Assembly (NCBI GenBank): GCA_003598065.1
Contig: QZKR01000128.1
Span: 1 to 64,000 of the forward strand
Direction of reading: 5' to 3'
DNA from: Myxococcales bacterium
Lineage (GTDB): Bacteria > Myxococcota_A > SURF-8
Length of the DNA: 64,000 nucleotides
Part shown: one piece after another, positions 24,354-33,044 of the stretch
How the letters are laid out: the number at the start of each line of letters is the position of its first letter
How positions within the stretch are numbered: the stretch's first letter is position 1
The notes under the pieces: generated by a model
Databases searched by the model: none
Told to the model about the DNA's origin: nothing
What the model saw: only the letters and a program-made list of their open reading frames with translations
Translations under genes and position numbers: made by a program

Positions 24354-25166
24354 ATGCGGACGACCTGGACGGCTTTGTGGACGCTGATTGTCGCGGCGTT
24401 GCTCTTCGTTTTCGCCGGCGGCTGCGCCGGCGGTTCGGACATCGGACTTACGCCCGGCGCGCTCGACGGCGACGCCGATACGGATGAGGGCGACGCCGAG
24501 GGCGAGACGGCCGACGGCGACGCAGTTGACGGCGAAGAGGCGGAGGGCGACGGAGCGGAGGATGAATCATCGGACGACGAAACGACCGACGGCGACGCCG
24601 CGGACGGCGACGCGACGGACGGCGATGCGACAGACGGCGATGCGACGGACGGCGACAGCGACGGCGAGGATAGCGACCCCGAGCCGGAGCCCGACATCGA
24701 GATTCCCGCCGACTGGGTTTTCGTTCCCGACCAGGCCGCGCCGGCGGAAGGGCAAATCGTCCTCGCCAACCCGGTGATCGAGGAGGATTATCTGATCCTT
24801 CAGGTGCGGCTCAACGGCTTTACGCCGCTGGCCGGATCGGCCTTCCGGCTGCGCTACAACCCGGCGACGCTGTCCTTGGCCGCCGTGGAGCGGGGCGACG
24901 CGCTGAGCCCCGCCGCGCTGTTGCGCGCGGCCCAGGCGAAGCCGGGCGAGGCGTGGGTGGGCATCGGCAACCCGCAGGCGGCGACCGTGACGATAACCGA
25001 ACCGAAGATCCTCTGTCAGGTTTCGTTCAAGGTCATCGGGCTGACGCCGACGCGCCTCGATTTCGACCTGAACCCCTGGCATTCGTTCGCCGCCGACGAG
25101 AGGCTGCGCGCGCTGCCGGCGACGTTTTTCGGCGGCTCCTTCGGCCCCGCGGTCGAGGGGCGCTGA
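24354..25166 (+). CDS. Lipoprotein with DGD stalk and cohesin-like domain
   Basis: 270 residues. The signal has lipobox FAGGC at about residue 24. A roughly 90-residue acidic DGD stalk follows, then a 150-residue beta domain. The domain reads ILQVRLNGFTPLAGSAFRLR, YNPATLSLAAVERGDALSP and CQVSFKVIGLTPTRLDF. The pattern, an amphipathic strand with a hydrophobic turn, a Tyr-Asn/Asp-Pro-x-x-Leu strand and V-E-x-G-D, is that of cohesin domains, which hold dockerins. The preceding gene ends in a dockerin-like module, so the pair may form a surface scaffold and client. The cohesin call rests on motif resemblance, with no fold evidence. The stop is one base before the next start. Confidence 0.75.
   Translation: MRTTWTALWTLIVAALLFVFAGGCAGGSDIGLTPGALDGDADTDEGDAEGETADGDAVDGEEAEGDGAEDESSDDETTDGDAADGDATDGDATDGDATDGDSDGEDSDPEPEPDIEIPADWVFVPDQAAPAEGQIVLANPVIEEDYLILQVRLNGFTPLAGSAFRLRYNPATLSLAAVERGDALSPAALLRAAQAKPGEAWVGIGNPQAATVTITEPKILCQVSFKVIGLTPTRLDFDLNPWHSFAADERLRALPATFFGGSFGPAVEGR
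24585..24659 (+). repeat. Five tandem 15-bp DGDA coding repeats
   Basis: Five in-frame 15-bp units encode TDGDA, ADGDA, TDGDA, TDGDA and TDGDS within the stalk of the cohesin-like lipoprotein. The unit length (15 bp) differs from the 18-bp units of the lipoproteins at 14518 and 15034. Confidence 0.75.
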
Positions 25167-25167
25167 C

Positions 25168-26181
25168 ATGCCCCGCGCGGCGCGCGGCGCGCTGGCCCCG
25201 GCGCTGCTGGCGCTGATCGCGCTGATCTTCGCCGGTTGTCCGGAATCCGAAGAAAAAACGGAGAAACCTTCCGCGCCCGCGCCTGCCCCCGCCGCCGACG
25301 ATGGGCTGACGACGTTCCGCGGCAAGCCGGCCAAGGTGGAGGTCGAGGTGAAGATGGTCGCCGACGGCGACGAGTCCTCGCCGCTGGCGATCCGCTCGAT
25401 TACGCCGGTCCGCGAAAAAGCGGAAGGGGTCCGGCTGGATTATCCGCCCGACGCCATTCCTTACCAGTTTCTGCACGACACGGAACGCGCCGAGGTTTTC
25501 CGTTTCCCGGAATACAAGGAGCCCACGCGACTGACCAGCCACGGCTACGCCGTGATGGACAAAGAAACGCGCGAGACGCTGCTCATCGATCCCGGCATGG
25601 GCTCGGTGCGCATGGTTCGTTTCTGGGCGGAACAGAAAAAGGCGCAGATCTCGACGATCGCCGTCACGCACGGCCACATCGACCACACCGGCGGCGCGGC
25701 GTTGCTTCTGGAATCCTTTCCCAAGGCGCGCTTCATGGCCTCGAAGGAAGATGCGGCCTGGATGAACGAACCCGACCGGCTCAATTTCCCTTCCCATATG
25801 GGGACATGGCCGCCCAAGCCGGCGCGCGAACTCGCCGGCGGCGATACGATCCCGATCGGCGGCCTGCTCATCGACGCGATCGCCATGCCGGGGCACACCG
25901 TCGGCGGGTTGTGCTTCTCGCTCGCCGAGGAGAAGCTGCTCTTCTGCGGCGACGCCCTGTTTCGCGGTTCGATCGGCCGCACCGACCTGCCGCACGCGAC
26001 GACGATGCTTGAGGAAATCGCCAATCTGAAACAACGGCTCGCCGCTCTGCCCGACGATACGGTCGTCCACCCGGGCCACGGCGCATCGACGACGCTGGGC
26101 GCCGAGAGGCGCGGGAATCCGTATCTCATCGGGGGTGCGGAAGGCGGCGGCAAGCCCGGGACCGGCGAAATCAAACCATAA
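25168..26181 (+). CDS. Lipoprotein with metallo-beta-lactamase fold hydrolase domain
   Basis: 337 residues. Lipobox IFAGC at about residue 24, then an Ala/Pro linker. The MBL domain starts near LTSHGYAVMDKETRETLLIDPG. All metal motifs are present: THGHIDHTGG (H-x-H-x-D-H), PGHTVGG for the third His, FCGDALFRGSIGRTDLP for the bridging Asp and HPGHG for the last His. The glyoxalase II-like and sulfur-dioxygenase-like groups have this order, but an exported version tethered to a membrane is unusual for them, so I leave the substrate open. It begins one base after the cohesin-like gene's stop and is part of the same operon. Confidence 0.88.
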   Translation: MPRAARGALAPALLALIALIFAGCPESEEKTEKPSAPAPAPAADDGLTTFRGKPAKVEVEVKMVADGDESSPLAIRSITPVREKAEGVRLDYPPDAIPYQFLHDTERAEVFRFPEYKEPTRLTSHGYAVMDKETRETLLIDPGMGSVRMVRFWAEQKKAQISTIAVTHGHIDHTGGAALLLESFPKARFMASKEDAAWMNEPDRLNFPSHMGTWPPKPARELAGGDTIPIGGLLIDAIAMPGHTVGGLCFSLAEEKLLFCGDALFRGSIGRTDLPHATTMLEEIANLKQRLAALPDDTVVHPGHGASTTLGAERRGNPYLIGGAEGGGKPGTGEIKP

Positions 26182-26223
26182 ACAGCGGCGCGGCTCCCGC
26201 CTAAAGCTCCTCCTTTCGCTTTC

Positions 26224-26252
26224 TTGCTCCTCCCCTCCGCCTTTGTTACAAC
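26224..26252 (+). promoter_or_regulatory. Weak candidate promoter for the helical lipoprotein
   Basis: TTGCTC (26224-26229), 17 bases, TACAAC (26247-26252). Matches are 3 of 6 and 4 of 6. The ATG with AGGAGG upstream is 18 bases beyond the -10 box. Confidence 0.3.
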
Positions 26253-26270
26253 GTTCATTAGGAGGCGAAC

Positions 26271-28391
26271 ATGCGCAAGCTGGTTTTGGCGGCGACGTTG
26301 ATCGTGGGGACAGCCGCGGCGTTTTTCGGTTGCGAAGACCGCAAAGCGCCGTCCGAAACCGCTGTCGCCTGTCAGGAGGGACAGGCCCGTTGCGATAGCG
26401 AGACGCAGTTGTTCGTCTGCAAAAGCGGCGCCTGGACGCAAGCCGCGCAATGCCCCGCCCCGCAGCGTTGCGACGTCGAATCCCGCGCCTGCGCCGACTA
26501 TCCGCCCCATCCCTGGAATCCCGAACCGGTCGAGTCCCTGGAGACGATCTGGTCGGAGGCCGAAGCCAGGCTCGCCCCGCCCGCCGATTGGCCGGCTTGC
26601 CTGATTCTGCGCCGGCTGCTGCGCGAACAGGACCAAGGCGAGATCGGCGGGCCTGCCGCAAAAGAGCTTGTCCCGCGCGAGGCGCGCCTGGCGCTTAGCG
26701 AGCCGGAACGGCTTGGGCTGGCGCGCTGCGTGTTCGCGACGTTGATGGAACAGACGGCCGCGATCGGCCGGACGCCCCCGACGTCGGAGCGGTTCGCCAA
26801 CTGGGAAGCGGCGGACGTCGTCGTCCGCGAGGCCGGCGCGCGGCTTTCGCTGCGCGCTCGCTACCAAAGCCCGGAGATGGGCGAGCGAGGCGTGGAGAAA
26901 CGGCCGCTGGCGACGGTGGACGTCGAGGTCCGCGCCTCGGGAGGGGCCGGCCCCGCGACAGGCAACCAGTTGCGTCAGGTCGATGCGCCCGACCTGGATC
27001 TGCAGGTCTTCTTCGGCTACGAGGGGGTGAACCCCGAGCAGGAAACGCAACTGCGTCTGGCCTTCGTCGCTCTGGTCGATCGCCTCGGCCGGGCGATGGG
27101 GGCTTTCTACCGCGCCGCCAAGTACACCGACGCCTGGACGCTTTGCGCCAGCGAAGGCGCAGGCGAACTGATGGCCAAGGCGTTCCCCGGCCCTGCCGAG
27201 CAAACCGAATTGTGGCGCTGCGACGCCGGCTGCCGCGGCGCGCTTCTGGAGAATGCCTCCGTTTTCGCGAGTCTGGCGCGCCAGCCCGAGCCCGTGCCGG
27301 GGCGGACGCCGAGTCCGCCGTCCGAGATCGCCCGCCGCGCGCCGGCGATTCTGCCGGGGCTTGTCTGCCTGGCGACGGCCGAGCAGCTGGTCGCCGCCGG
27401 CCGGATGAACGCCGCCCTCGCGCCGGGACGGGTGCTGGGCCAGAACCGTCTGCTGGCGCTCTGGCGCGCCTCGATGTCGCCCGATCAGTACGTGCGGACC
27501 TTGTTGTTTCTCATGGAGCGTTCGCCGGAGGCTTTTCCGCCCTACCTTGCCGGGTTGGCGCAGGCCGACGGTCCGGCTTTGCGCGCCGCGATGCAGGCGC
27601 GCGCCGCGCGGGGCGTGGACCGGACCTTCATCGCCGCCGCGCCTTACTGGGCGGCGCGCGATCGGCTCGCCGCCGTCCCCGCTCTGATCGAAATTTACGG
27701 CAGAATGAAATCCCGCCCCGATTGGCAGCGGGAGCTGCTGCTCGCCATCGGCCAGCTTCCGCAGCCGACGAGCGTGCCCTTTCTGCTCAAGGAAATCGCC
27801 CGGCCCGACGCGCCCGTGGCCGTGTTGCGCGCCTTGCTGGTCAATCCGCAAACGGCGCAGGAAGCCCTGAAAGCCGCTCTTGCCGCTCTGCCCCGCTATG
27901 CGCCGGCGATGGCGTCGGCCGTGCTGGACGAGATCGACAAACGCCTTTCGGGCCCGAAAGACGCCTGGCCCGCCGATTTGGGGAAAGCCTTGAGCGAATT
28001 GCAGCAAACGACGCGGGACGTGGAAATTCTCGGACGCGCCGCGACGTTGACCAGACGGCTTGCGGACCCCGCCTACCGGCCGCCGGAGCGGCCGGCGCAA
28101 GTCGATCTATTCGCCACCAGCGAGGAAAACGCCGTTCGGCTGGAAAGAGCCCTGACGAGCCTGGACGGACTCCCCGACGAGATCGTTCTGGATTTGTTCG
28201 TTTACAGGCGCATCGCGCCCGAGTTCGCCCACCCGCGGCTGAGAACGTTGCTTGTCGCCCTGGCGAAAGAGCGCCCCATCGTGAAAGAGGTCGCCCGGCG
28301 GGTCGCCCGTTGCGCCGACACGCCCGATGCGGCGCAATTGGCCAAGGACGTGCTGGCGGAATTGGCGAAAACCGCGTCGAAACGTCGCTAA
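26271..28391 (+). CDS. Large lipoprotein with N-terminal cysteine module and helical (HEAT-like) repeats
   Basis: 706 residues, function unknown. The signal peptide has a lipobox FFGC near residue 21. Residues about 34-75 form a small disulfide-type module (CQEGQARCDSETQLFVCKSGAWTQAAQCP in part) like the one in the 108-residue lipoprotein at 1534. Residues 95-310 are mixed alpha/beta with no family I know. From about residue 400 to the end the sequence is Ala/Leu-rich amphipathic helices in pairs (such as SVPFLLKEIARPDAPVAVLRALL and RRVARCADTPDAAQLAKDVLAEL), as in HEAT or armadillo repeats that check protein partners. It may be an outer-membrane-attached scaffold. The start follows AGGAGG with seven bases spacing. 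Confidence 0.75.
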   Translation: MRKLVLAATLIVGTAAAFFGCEDRKAPSETAVACQEGQARCDSETQLFVCKSGAWTQAAQCPAPQRCDVESRACADYPPHPWNPEPVESLETIWSEAEARLAPPADWPACLILRRLLREQDQGEIGGPAAKELVPREARLALSEPERLGLARCVFATLMEQTAAIGRTPPTSERFANWEAADVVVREAGARLSLRARYQSPEMGERGVEKRPLATVDVEVRASGGAGPATGNQLRQVDAPDLDLQVFFGYEGVNPEQETQLRLAFVALVDRLGRAMGAFYRAAKYTDAWTLCASEGAGELMAKAFPGPAEQTELWRCDAGCRGALLENASVFASLARQPEPVPGRTPSPPSEIARRAPAILPGLVCLATAEQLVAAGRMNAALAPGRVLGQNRLLALWRASMSPDQYVRTLLFLMERSPEAFPPYLAGLAQADGPALRAAMQARAARGVDRTFIAAAPYWAARDRLAAVPALIEIYGRMKSRPDWQRELLLAIGQLPQPTSVPFLLKEIARPDAPVAVLRALLVNPQTAQEALKAALAALPRYAPAMASAVLDEIDKRLSGPKDAWPADLGKALSELQQTTRDVEILGRAATLTRRLADPAYRPPERPAQVDLFATSEENAVRLERALTSLDGLPDEIVLDLFVYRRIAPEFAHPRLRTLLVALAKERPIVKEVARRVARCADTPDAAQLAKDVLAELAKTASKRR

Positions 28392-28714
28392 TTACCTGTA
28401 CATGCAATCAATTCGGTGAAACAGGCGTTCCCTTCGCGTTTCTGGTTTTAACTGGGGAACGTCTGACATCAGCCTTGCTGGTGTGACAACACCGCTTGAC
28501 AAACACGCATTCCGGTGGCGAGTCCGAATCTATCGCTGTTTTTTACAAAACCAAATTGTTTCAGCATGTTAGCTAGTATTATACGCTGTCTGAAAAATTG
28601 GCACGAGTTCTGCTCTACTTCCAGGCCGTCTTGGGAAGGTTGGCAATGCGACTTGACAAATCGATGTTTTGGTTTGAAGCAAGACGTTATCGGTAGAGGA
28701 GAAAGGGGTACGCG
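28392..28714. other. Gene-free 323-base region before the Kazal lipoprotein
   Basis: AT-richer than the flanks. It has a 5-bp hairpin (28480-28484 with 28489-28493, loop GACA) soon after the upstream stop. Two perfect TTGACA hexamers lie at 28496 and 28653, neither with a good -10 at 16-18 bases. A TATTAT at 28577-28582 could be a -10 with only TTGTTT 15 bases upstream. I see no coding or RNA gene in it. The promoter of the next gene is probably here but I cannot fix it. Confidence 0.4.
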
Positions 28715-31237
28715 ATGAAAAAGCTGTTTGGAGTGGTGCTGGCGATGTGGGCGGCGCTGATCTTCATGGGCTGTCTGGAGACGACGCTGACCAACGATCG
28801 ACCCGAGGACGGCGACACGCCGGACGATCCGGCGATCGGCGACGTGAACAACTCCGGCTGCAAAGCCGACGACCCGGCGCCGATGGCCAGGGGAACGAAC
28901 GCCGACGGTTCGATGCCCGATTTCAATCCGATCGAGGCGGTTGTGCACGGCGATTCCGTGACGATCGTCCATCACGACGCCGTTTACCAATGCGGCGCCG
29001 AGATCCAGTTCGCCCTGCGGGTGGACGGAACCGACCTGACCCTCACCGAGAACGACGTTTCCACGGAAGTCACCCGTTGCGTGTGCCCGATCGATCTTTC
29101 GGTCGAACTGCTCAACCTCAAGCCGGGCCTCGTTTACCACGTCGAAGTGTGGAACGAATTCCACACCGAACTGTTCGGCGCGGTGGACGTGTCGCTCGAC
29201 GACTGCGACAACCAGTGCCGCACGGCCGACGACTGCTGGGCGATGGACCTGCCCGTTCCGCAGTGCGTCGGCGACTGGGCCTGCGTGGAGGGCTTCTGCG
29301 AATGGCGCTGCGGCGGCGAGGAAGGCTGCTGGAGCGACTCGGACTGCCCGCGCGGCTTCCATTGCGAATTCTACTACCCGATGCCGGCCGATCCCACCGA
29401 ACCGCCTCAAGAGAGCGAGGTCCGACCGGACGGGACGGTTGACGGCGGCGCAGGCGATACCCCGGATGGCTCGGGCGGCGCGACCCCTTCGGACCCCGGC
29501 ATGCCGGAGATGATGTGCGCCAGCGACTACGAGTGCCCGGCGGGGATGTGGTGCGAACTGCAGACCAACTGCTGGCCGCCCAGCGACGACTGCGGCGCCT
29601 ACGGCATCTGCCGCGGCGAACAGCCCTGGGAGCAGCCCGGCATGTGCGTCCCGGATTACCCGATCGACCGTTGCGCCGAAGTCGGCGGCTTCTGCAATCC
29701 GCTGGCCCCCGACGGCGCGCTCTGCCCCGAGGGCTTCGAGCCGGCCGTGGAGGCCTTCTGGCAGGAGCCGCTCTGCGGTCTGGGCGGCGTCTGCTGCGTG
29801 CCCGCCCCGATCCAGTGCGAGACGGACGAGGATTGCATGGTCTACGCCGACCCGGCGACCGGCGCGGACGCCAACGGCGACGGCCAGACTGACGACGCCT
29901 ACTGGGGCCGGATGGCTTGCATCGACGGCGCCTGCCAGTGGGTGGACGACTGCAACTACTACACCTGCGCCAGCGACGCCGACTGCGGCTACGGCTCGAT
30001 CTGCGTGTACTACGAGGAATGCCAGGAAAACGGCCAGTGCTGCGGCGGCTCCTACTGCGAATGGACCGAGCCGCCTTGCTACAGCGACATGGACTGCCCG
30101 TCGGGCATGGTCTGCGTCAATGGGTTCTGCACCGGAGATTGCGCCTGCGATACCTACTACGAGCCGGTTTGCGGCGCGGACGGCCAGACCTACAGCAACG
30201 AATGCTTCGCCAAGTGCTCCGGCGTAGACATCCTCTACTGGGGCGAGTGCGAGAACATCTGCCCCGACTCCCCGGTTCCCTACTGCGCCCCCGGTTACGA
30301 ACTGGTGGTTCGTTACGACGAGCGCGGCTGCGCCTGGTACGACTGCGTGCCAAGCGGCGAGCGCTGCTACTCCAGCGACGAATGCCCGGCCGGCTACTAC
30401 TGCACGGTGGACGACGGCGAGTGCCTGCCCCCGTGGGAATGCGACGACCCCAACGGCGACTGCGGCGACATGCCGGCGGTGTGCACGGGCGTCTGCCAGC
30501 CGCTCGACAGCTGCGTCTGCCCCGAATACTACCATCCGGTCTGCGGCTCGGACGGCCAGACCTACGACAACGAATGCTTCGCCGAATGCGCCGGCGTGCG
30601 GATCGTCCATGACGGTTTCTGCGAAGGCGTCCCCTGCGCCGCCGACTCGGACTGCGCCCCCGGCGAGGCGTGCATGGACGGCGTGTGCTTGGCGCTGCCC
30701 TGCGACTACATGGACGCGGACGGCCGCTGCTTCTGCGGCGGCTTCGCCGGCTTCGTCTGCCCGGCCGGCCAGGAATGTTTCTACGATGACCCGAACTGCG
30801 ACCCCGCCGCCGGCGGCGCGGATTGCCTGGGCCACTGCGAGCCGGCCACCTGCGCCTGCGACGACGTCTGGGCCCCGGTTTGCGGCGCGGACGGCCAAAC
30901 CTACGGAAACGACTGCGAAGCCCGCTGCGCGGGAGTGGGCGTCGTCCATGAAGGCCCCTGCGGGGAAATCGAGCCCCAGTGCGGCGCCGACTCCGACTGC
31001 CCGGCGGGCTTCTTCTGCAACACCTGCCCGCCCGATCCGACCTGTCCGATCTGCGCCGTCTGCGGCCCGGCGATCTGCGAACCGGTCGGCGAGTCCTGCT
31101 CGGACTTCGGCGGAATCTGCGCAGGCATCAACTCCGGCGTGGCCTGCCCGCCGGGATTCGCGGCGATCGAAGCCGACGTCCCGTTGTGCGCTCCCGGCGC
31201 CATGTGCTGCGCGCCGGTGGACGCCGGCGGCAAGTAA
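28715..31237 (+). CDS. Large cysteine-rich lipoprotein with three Kazal-type domains
   Basis: 840 residues with well over 80 cysteines. Lipobox FMGC at about residue 20, then a short acidic DGD linker. After a beta domain (residues about 60-170) come many small disulfide motifs of the type SDxDCPxGxxC. Three Kazal domains are seen: each has Cys-x-Cys, then EPVCGADGQTYSNEC, HPVCGSDGQTYDNEC or APVCGADGQTYGNDC, and ends with G-x-C after about 15 residues. Kazal domains inhibit serine proteases; bacterial ones are uncommon and mostly in surface proteins. The stretch between domains is made of EGF-like or dickkopf-like cysteine knots. A protease-blocking or adhesive surface role is possible. A strong terminator follows. 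Confidence 0.85.
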   Translation: MKKLFGVVLAMWAALIFMGCLETTLTNDRPEDGDTPDDPAIGDVNNSGCKADDPAPMARGTNADGSMPDFNPIEAVVHGDSVTIVHHDAVYQCGAEIQFALRVDGTDLTLTENDVSTEVTRCVCPIDLSVELLNLKPGLVYHVEVWNEFHTELFGAVDVSLDDCDNQCRTADDCWAMDLPVPQCVGDWACVEGFCEWRCGGEEGCWSDSDCPRGFHCEFYYPMPADPTEPPQESEVRPDGTVDGGAGDTPDGSGGATPSDPGMPEMMCASDYECPAGMWCELQTNCWPPSDDCGAYGICRGEQPWEQPGMCVPDYPIDRCAEVGGFCNPLAPDGALCPEGFEPAVEAFWQEPLCGLGGVCCVPAPIQCETDEDCMVYADPATGADANGDGQTDDAYWGRMACIDGACQWVDDCNYYTCASDADCGYGSICVYYEECQENGQCCGGSYCEWTEPPCYSDMDCPSGMVCVNGFCTGDCACDTYYEPVCGADGQTYSNECFAKCSGVDILYWGECENICPDSPVPYCAPGYELVVRYDERGCAWYDCVPSGERCYSSDECPAGYYCTVDDGECLPPWECDDPNGDCGDMPAVCTGVCQPLDSCVCPEYYHPVCGSDGQTYDNECFAECAGVRIVHDGFCEGVPCAADSDCAPGEACMDGVCLALPCDYMDADGRCFCGGFAGFVCPAGQECFYDDPNCDPAAGGADCLGHCEPATCACDDVWAPVCGADGQTYGNDCEARCAGVGVVHEGPCGEIEPQCGADSDCPAGFFCNTCPPDPTCPICAVCGPAICEPVGESCSDFGGICAGINSGVACPPGFAAIEADVPLCAPGAMCCAPVDAGGK

Positions 31238-31262
31238 GCCTGAGTTTCCGGAATTTACGGAA

Positions 31263-31291
31263 AGCCCCGCCCGCAAGGCGGGGCTTTTTTT
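31263..31291 (+). terminator. Rho-independent terminator after the Kazal lipoprotein
   Basis: Stem 31264-31271 with 31277-31284 (eight G+C pairs), a five-base loop and seven T (31285-31291). It begins 26 bases after the stop codon. The left side is preceded by AAA, giving a bidirectional shape, but the T-run favours plus. Confidence 0.92.
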
Positions 31292-31389
31292 CGGGCTTAT
31301 GATGCGAGTCATGGAGCGGAAAGCGGCGCTCGACGATACTGGGCGCGTGGGAGCCCGACGGGGGCTTTCCACGAGCACCTAACTCCCCT

Positions 31390-31411
31390 GCGCCCCGCCT
31401 CGGCGGGGCGC
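31390..31411. other. Perfect 10-bp hairpin between convergent genes
   Basis: GC-rich inverted repeat 31390-31399 and 31402-31411 with a two-base loop. No T-run follows on minus, and only CCCCTTTT on plus. It lies 25 bases past the stop of the minus-strand gene at 31437 and may stabilise the 3' end of its mRNA. Confidence 0.45.
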
Positions 31412-31436
31412 ACCCCTTTTATGCTCGTCCGTTTAT

Positions 31437-33044
31437 CTAGCGCCCCGCATCCCTGACCATGACGAAGGAACCCCAGTCCTGGCCGTCGTCGAGCGCGACG
31501 TAAAGGCTGCCGTCCGCGCCGATGGATCGCGGGTAAACGTAGTCCTCCGCGACGTAAAATTTCCATTTGAGCCTGCCGTCGGGATTGATCGCGAACAGCG
31601 CGCCGCGCGAATCGCCGACATAGACGACGTCATTAACGTCCACGAGCGGCGGATAGAGGGTGAGGCCCGGCACCTCGGCGCACCACTTTCGCCCACCGTC
31701 CGGTTTGAAGGCGCACAGCCAACGGGCGGGAGGGTCTTCAACCCAGTCCCATTCGTCGAAAAAGCTGCTAATTTTCGCGACGTAGATTGTGCCTCGGCGA
31801 CCGACGGACATGGACGTTGGGGAGCCTCTCTCCCAGTCCCCGCTGGCGATCTCCGTTTTCCATTTCAAGCGGCCGTCGGGAAAGAGAGCGGTCAGGAAGT
31901 CGTGTGCGTCCTCTCGCGTTTCGTCGGAGAGTTCGTCGGCTTCATTCCATGAATACTCCTGGTCGCCATCTTCCCCCAATGCAGCGCCCTGGAGGTCATC
32001 GGGGAGAATTGAGGGTTCGTACTCGAAAAAGTACAGCGTGCCGTCCGCTCCCACGACCGGCTGAACGATGCCGCCTGTCAGATCAACTTCCCACTCCTTT
32101 TCACCGGCGGAGTTGAAAGCCAGCAGCAGGGATTTGGGGCCGTAGGCAAAAATGTAATCCTCTGTGTCCCTCGTGAGCGCCAAATAGACCGAACCGTCCA
32201 GCCCCATCGCCAAATCGCCGGCTCCGAAATCCCAGCCGGGAAATCTCTGCTGCCAGAGGATAGCGCCGTCCGTCCCGATCTTCATCAAGAGGATGCCCAG
32301 CCCCCATTCCTTCGCATCGTAGCCGGCCAGATAGAGCGAGCCGTCCGGATCGACGAGGATGGTGCTGGCGAGCCGGCTGAAATGCGACGAGTCGAGTATG
32401 GTTCTGGACGTGGTTCCGTTGTAGGCCATGATCTTCGTGGAGACGGGCCCCCCTTCGTCGTGGGTGGACCCGTAGTAGAGTTTTCCGTCCCGGTGCAGCA
32501 CGTAGTGATAGGGATTGCCCGCGTCGCTGCTCCATCCCCGGTTGGCCGAGCCGTTGAGCGTCCAGTGGTAGCCTCCCGGTTCCTTGGCGATCAGGTAGAA
32601 CGAGCCGTTGCGATGGATGAGCGGATCGATGCCATAGGCGGACCCGCTTTCGGTCCACCACTCGTCCCCCGGATATCGCCACCAGACCTCCGGATCCACA
32701 GGGCCGGCGTAAGGGCTGCGGTTGATGCGCGTCTGGCAGAAGCCGTTGGTCGGCCAAGGGGACCAGCGGGCGAGGCCGGACATGTCGCCGCAGCCTTCCA
32801 CTTTGGGGAACGGTTCGCAGCGGTTCACCACGCAGGCTTCGCCGTCCGCGCATTCGTCGCAGTAGCTCATGCAGCCGTCGAAGCGGCAGGACCCGTCTTC
32901 GCACTCGCCGCATCGATCCCACGGATTGACGTCATCGCAGCCGCAAATCCCGGCGGCGAGAAAAGCGAGCACGAGCGGAAACAAAACTTGCCCGGCGGCG
33001 TTTTGGACTGTACGCGGCGCACCTTCCGGAGGTTCGATCGTCAT
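31437..33044 (-). CDS. Lipoprotein with PQQ-like/NHL-type beta-propeller and cysteine-rich N-terminus
   Basis: 535 residues from the ATG at 33044. A GTG two codons earlier (33050), four bases after AGGA, is an alternative. The N-terminal signal has its lipobox at ICGC near residue 36. A compact cysteine module follows (RCGECEDGSC, CMSYCDECADGEACV). The rest is a propeller with repeated blades of the type DPDGSLYLAGYDA, GLDGSVYLALTRD, GADGTLYFFEYEP, GRRGTIYVAKIS and GADGSLYVALDD, each followed by a W-K/L-x-F/A-type turn (LKWKTEI, LKWKFYV), as in PQQ-like outer-membrane propellers. Base composition is a little more AT-rich than neighbours. Ligand unknown. Confidence 0.82.
   Translation of the reverse strand: MTIEPPEGAPRTVQNAAGQVLFPLVLAFLAAGICGCDDVNPWDRCGECEDGSCRFDGCMSYCDECADGEACVVNRCEPFPKVEGCGDMSGLARWSPWPTNGFCQTRINRSPYAGPVDPEVWWRYPGDEWWTESGSAYGIDPLIHRNGSFYLIAKEPGGYHWTLNGSANRGWSSDAGNPYHYVLHRDGKLYYGSTHDEGGPVSTKIMAYNGTTSRTILDSSHFSRLASTILVDPDGSLYLAGYDAKEWGLGILLMKIGTDGAILWQQRFPGWDFGAGDLAMGLDGSVYLALTRDTEDYIFAYGPKSLLLAFNSAGEKEWEVDLTGGIVQPVVGADGTLYFFEYEPSILPDDLQGAALGEDGDQEYSWNEADELSDETREDAHDFLTALFPDGRLKWKTEIASGDWERGSPTSMSVGRRGTIYVAKISSFFDEWDWVEDPPARWLCAFKPDGGRKWCAEVPGLTLYPPLVDVNDVVYVGDSRGALFAINPDGRLKWKFYVAEDYVYPRSIGADGSLYVALDDGQDWGSFVMVRDAGR

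Noticed and set aside
28496-28658. Promoters at the two TTGACA hexamers in the 28392-28714 gap
   Set aside because: Neither has an acceptable -10 hexamer at 16-18 bases.
28469-31378. A 969-codon open frame opposite the Kazal lipoprotein
   Set aside because: It is a mirror of the Cys-rich gene with Ala/Val repeats, no ribosome-binding site and no fold signature.
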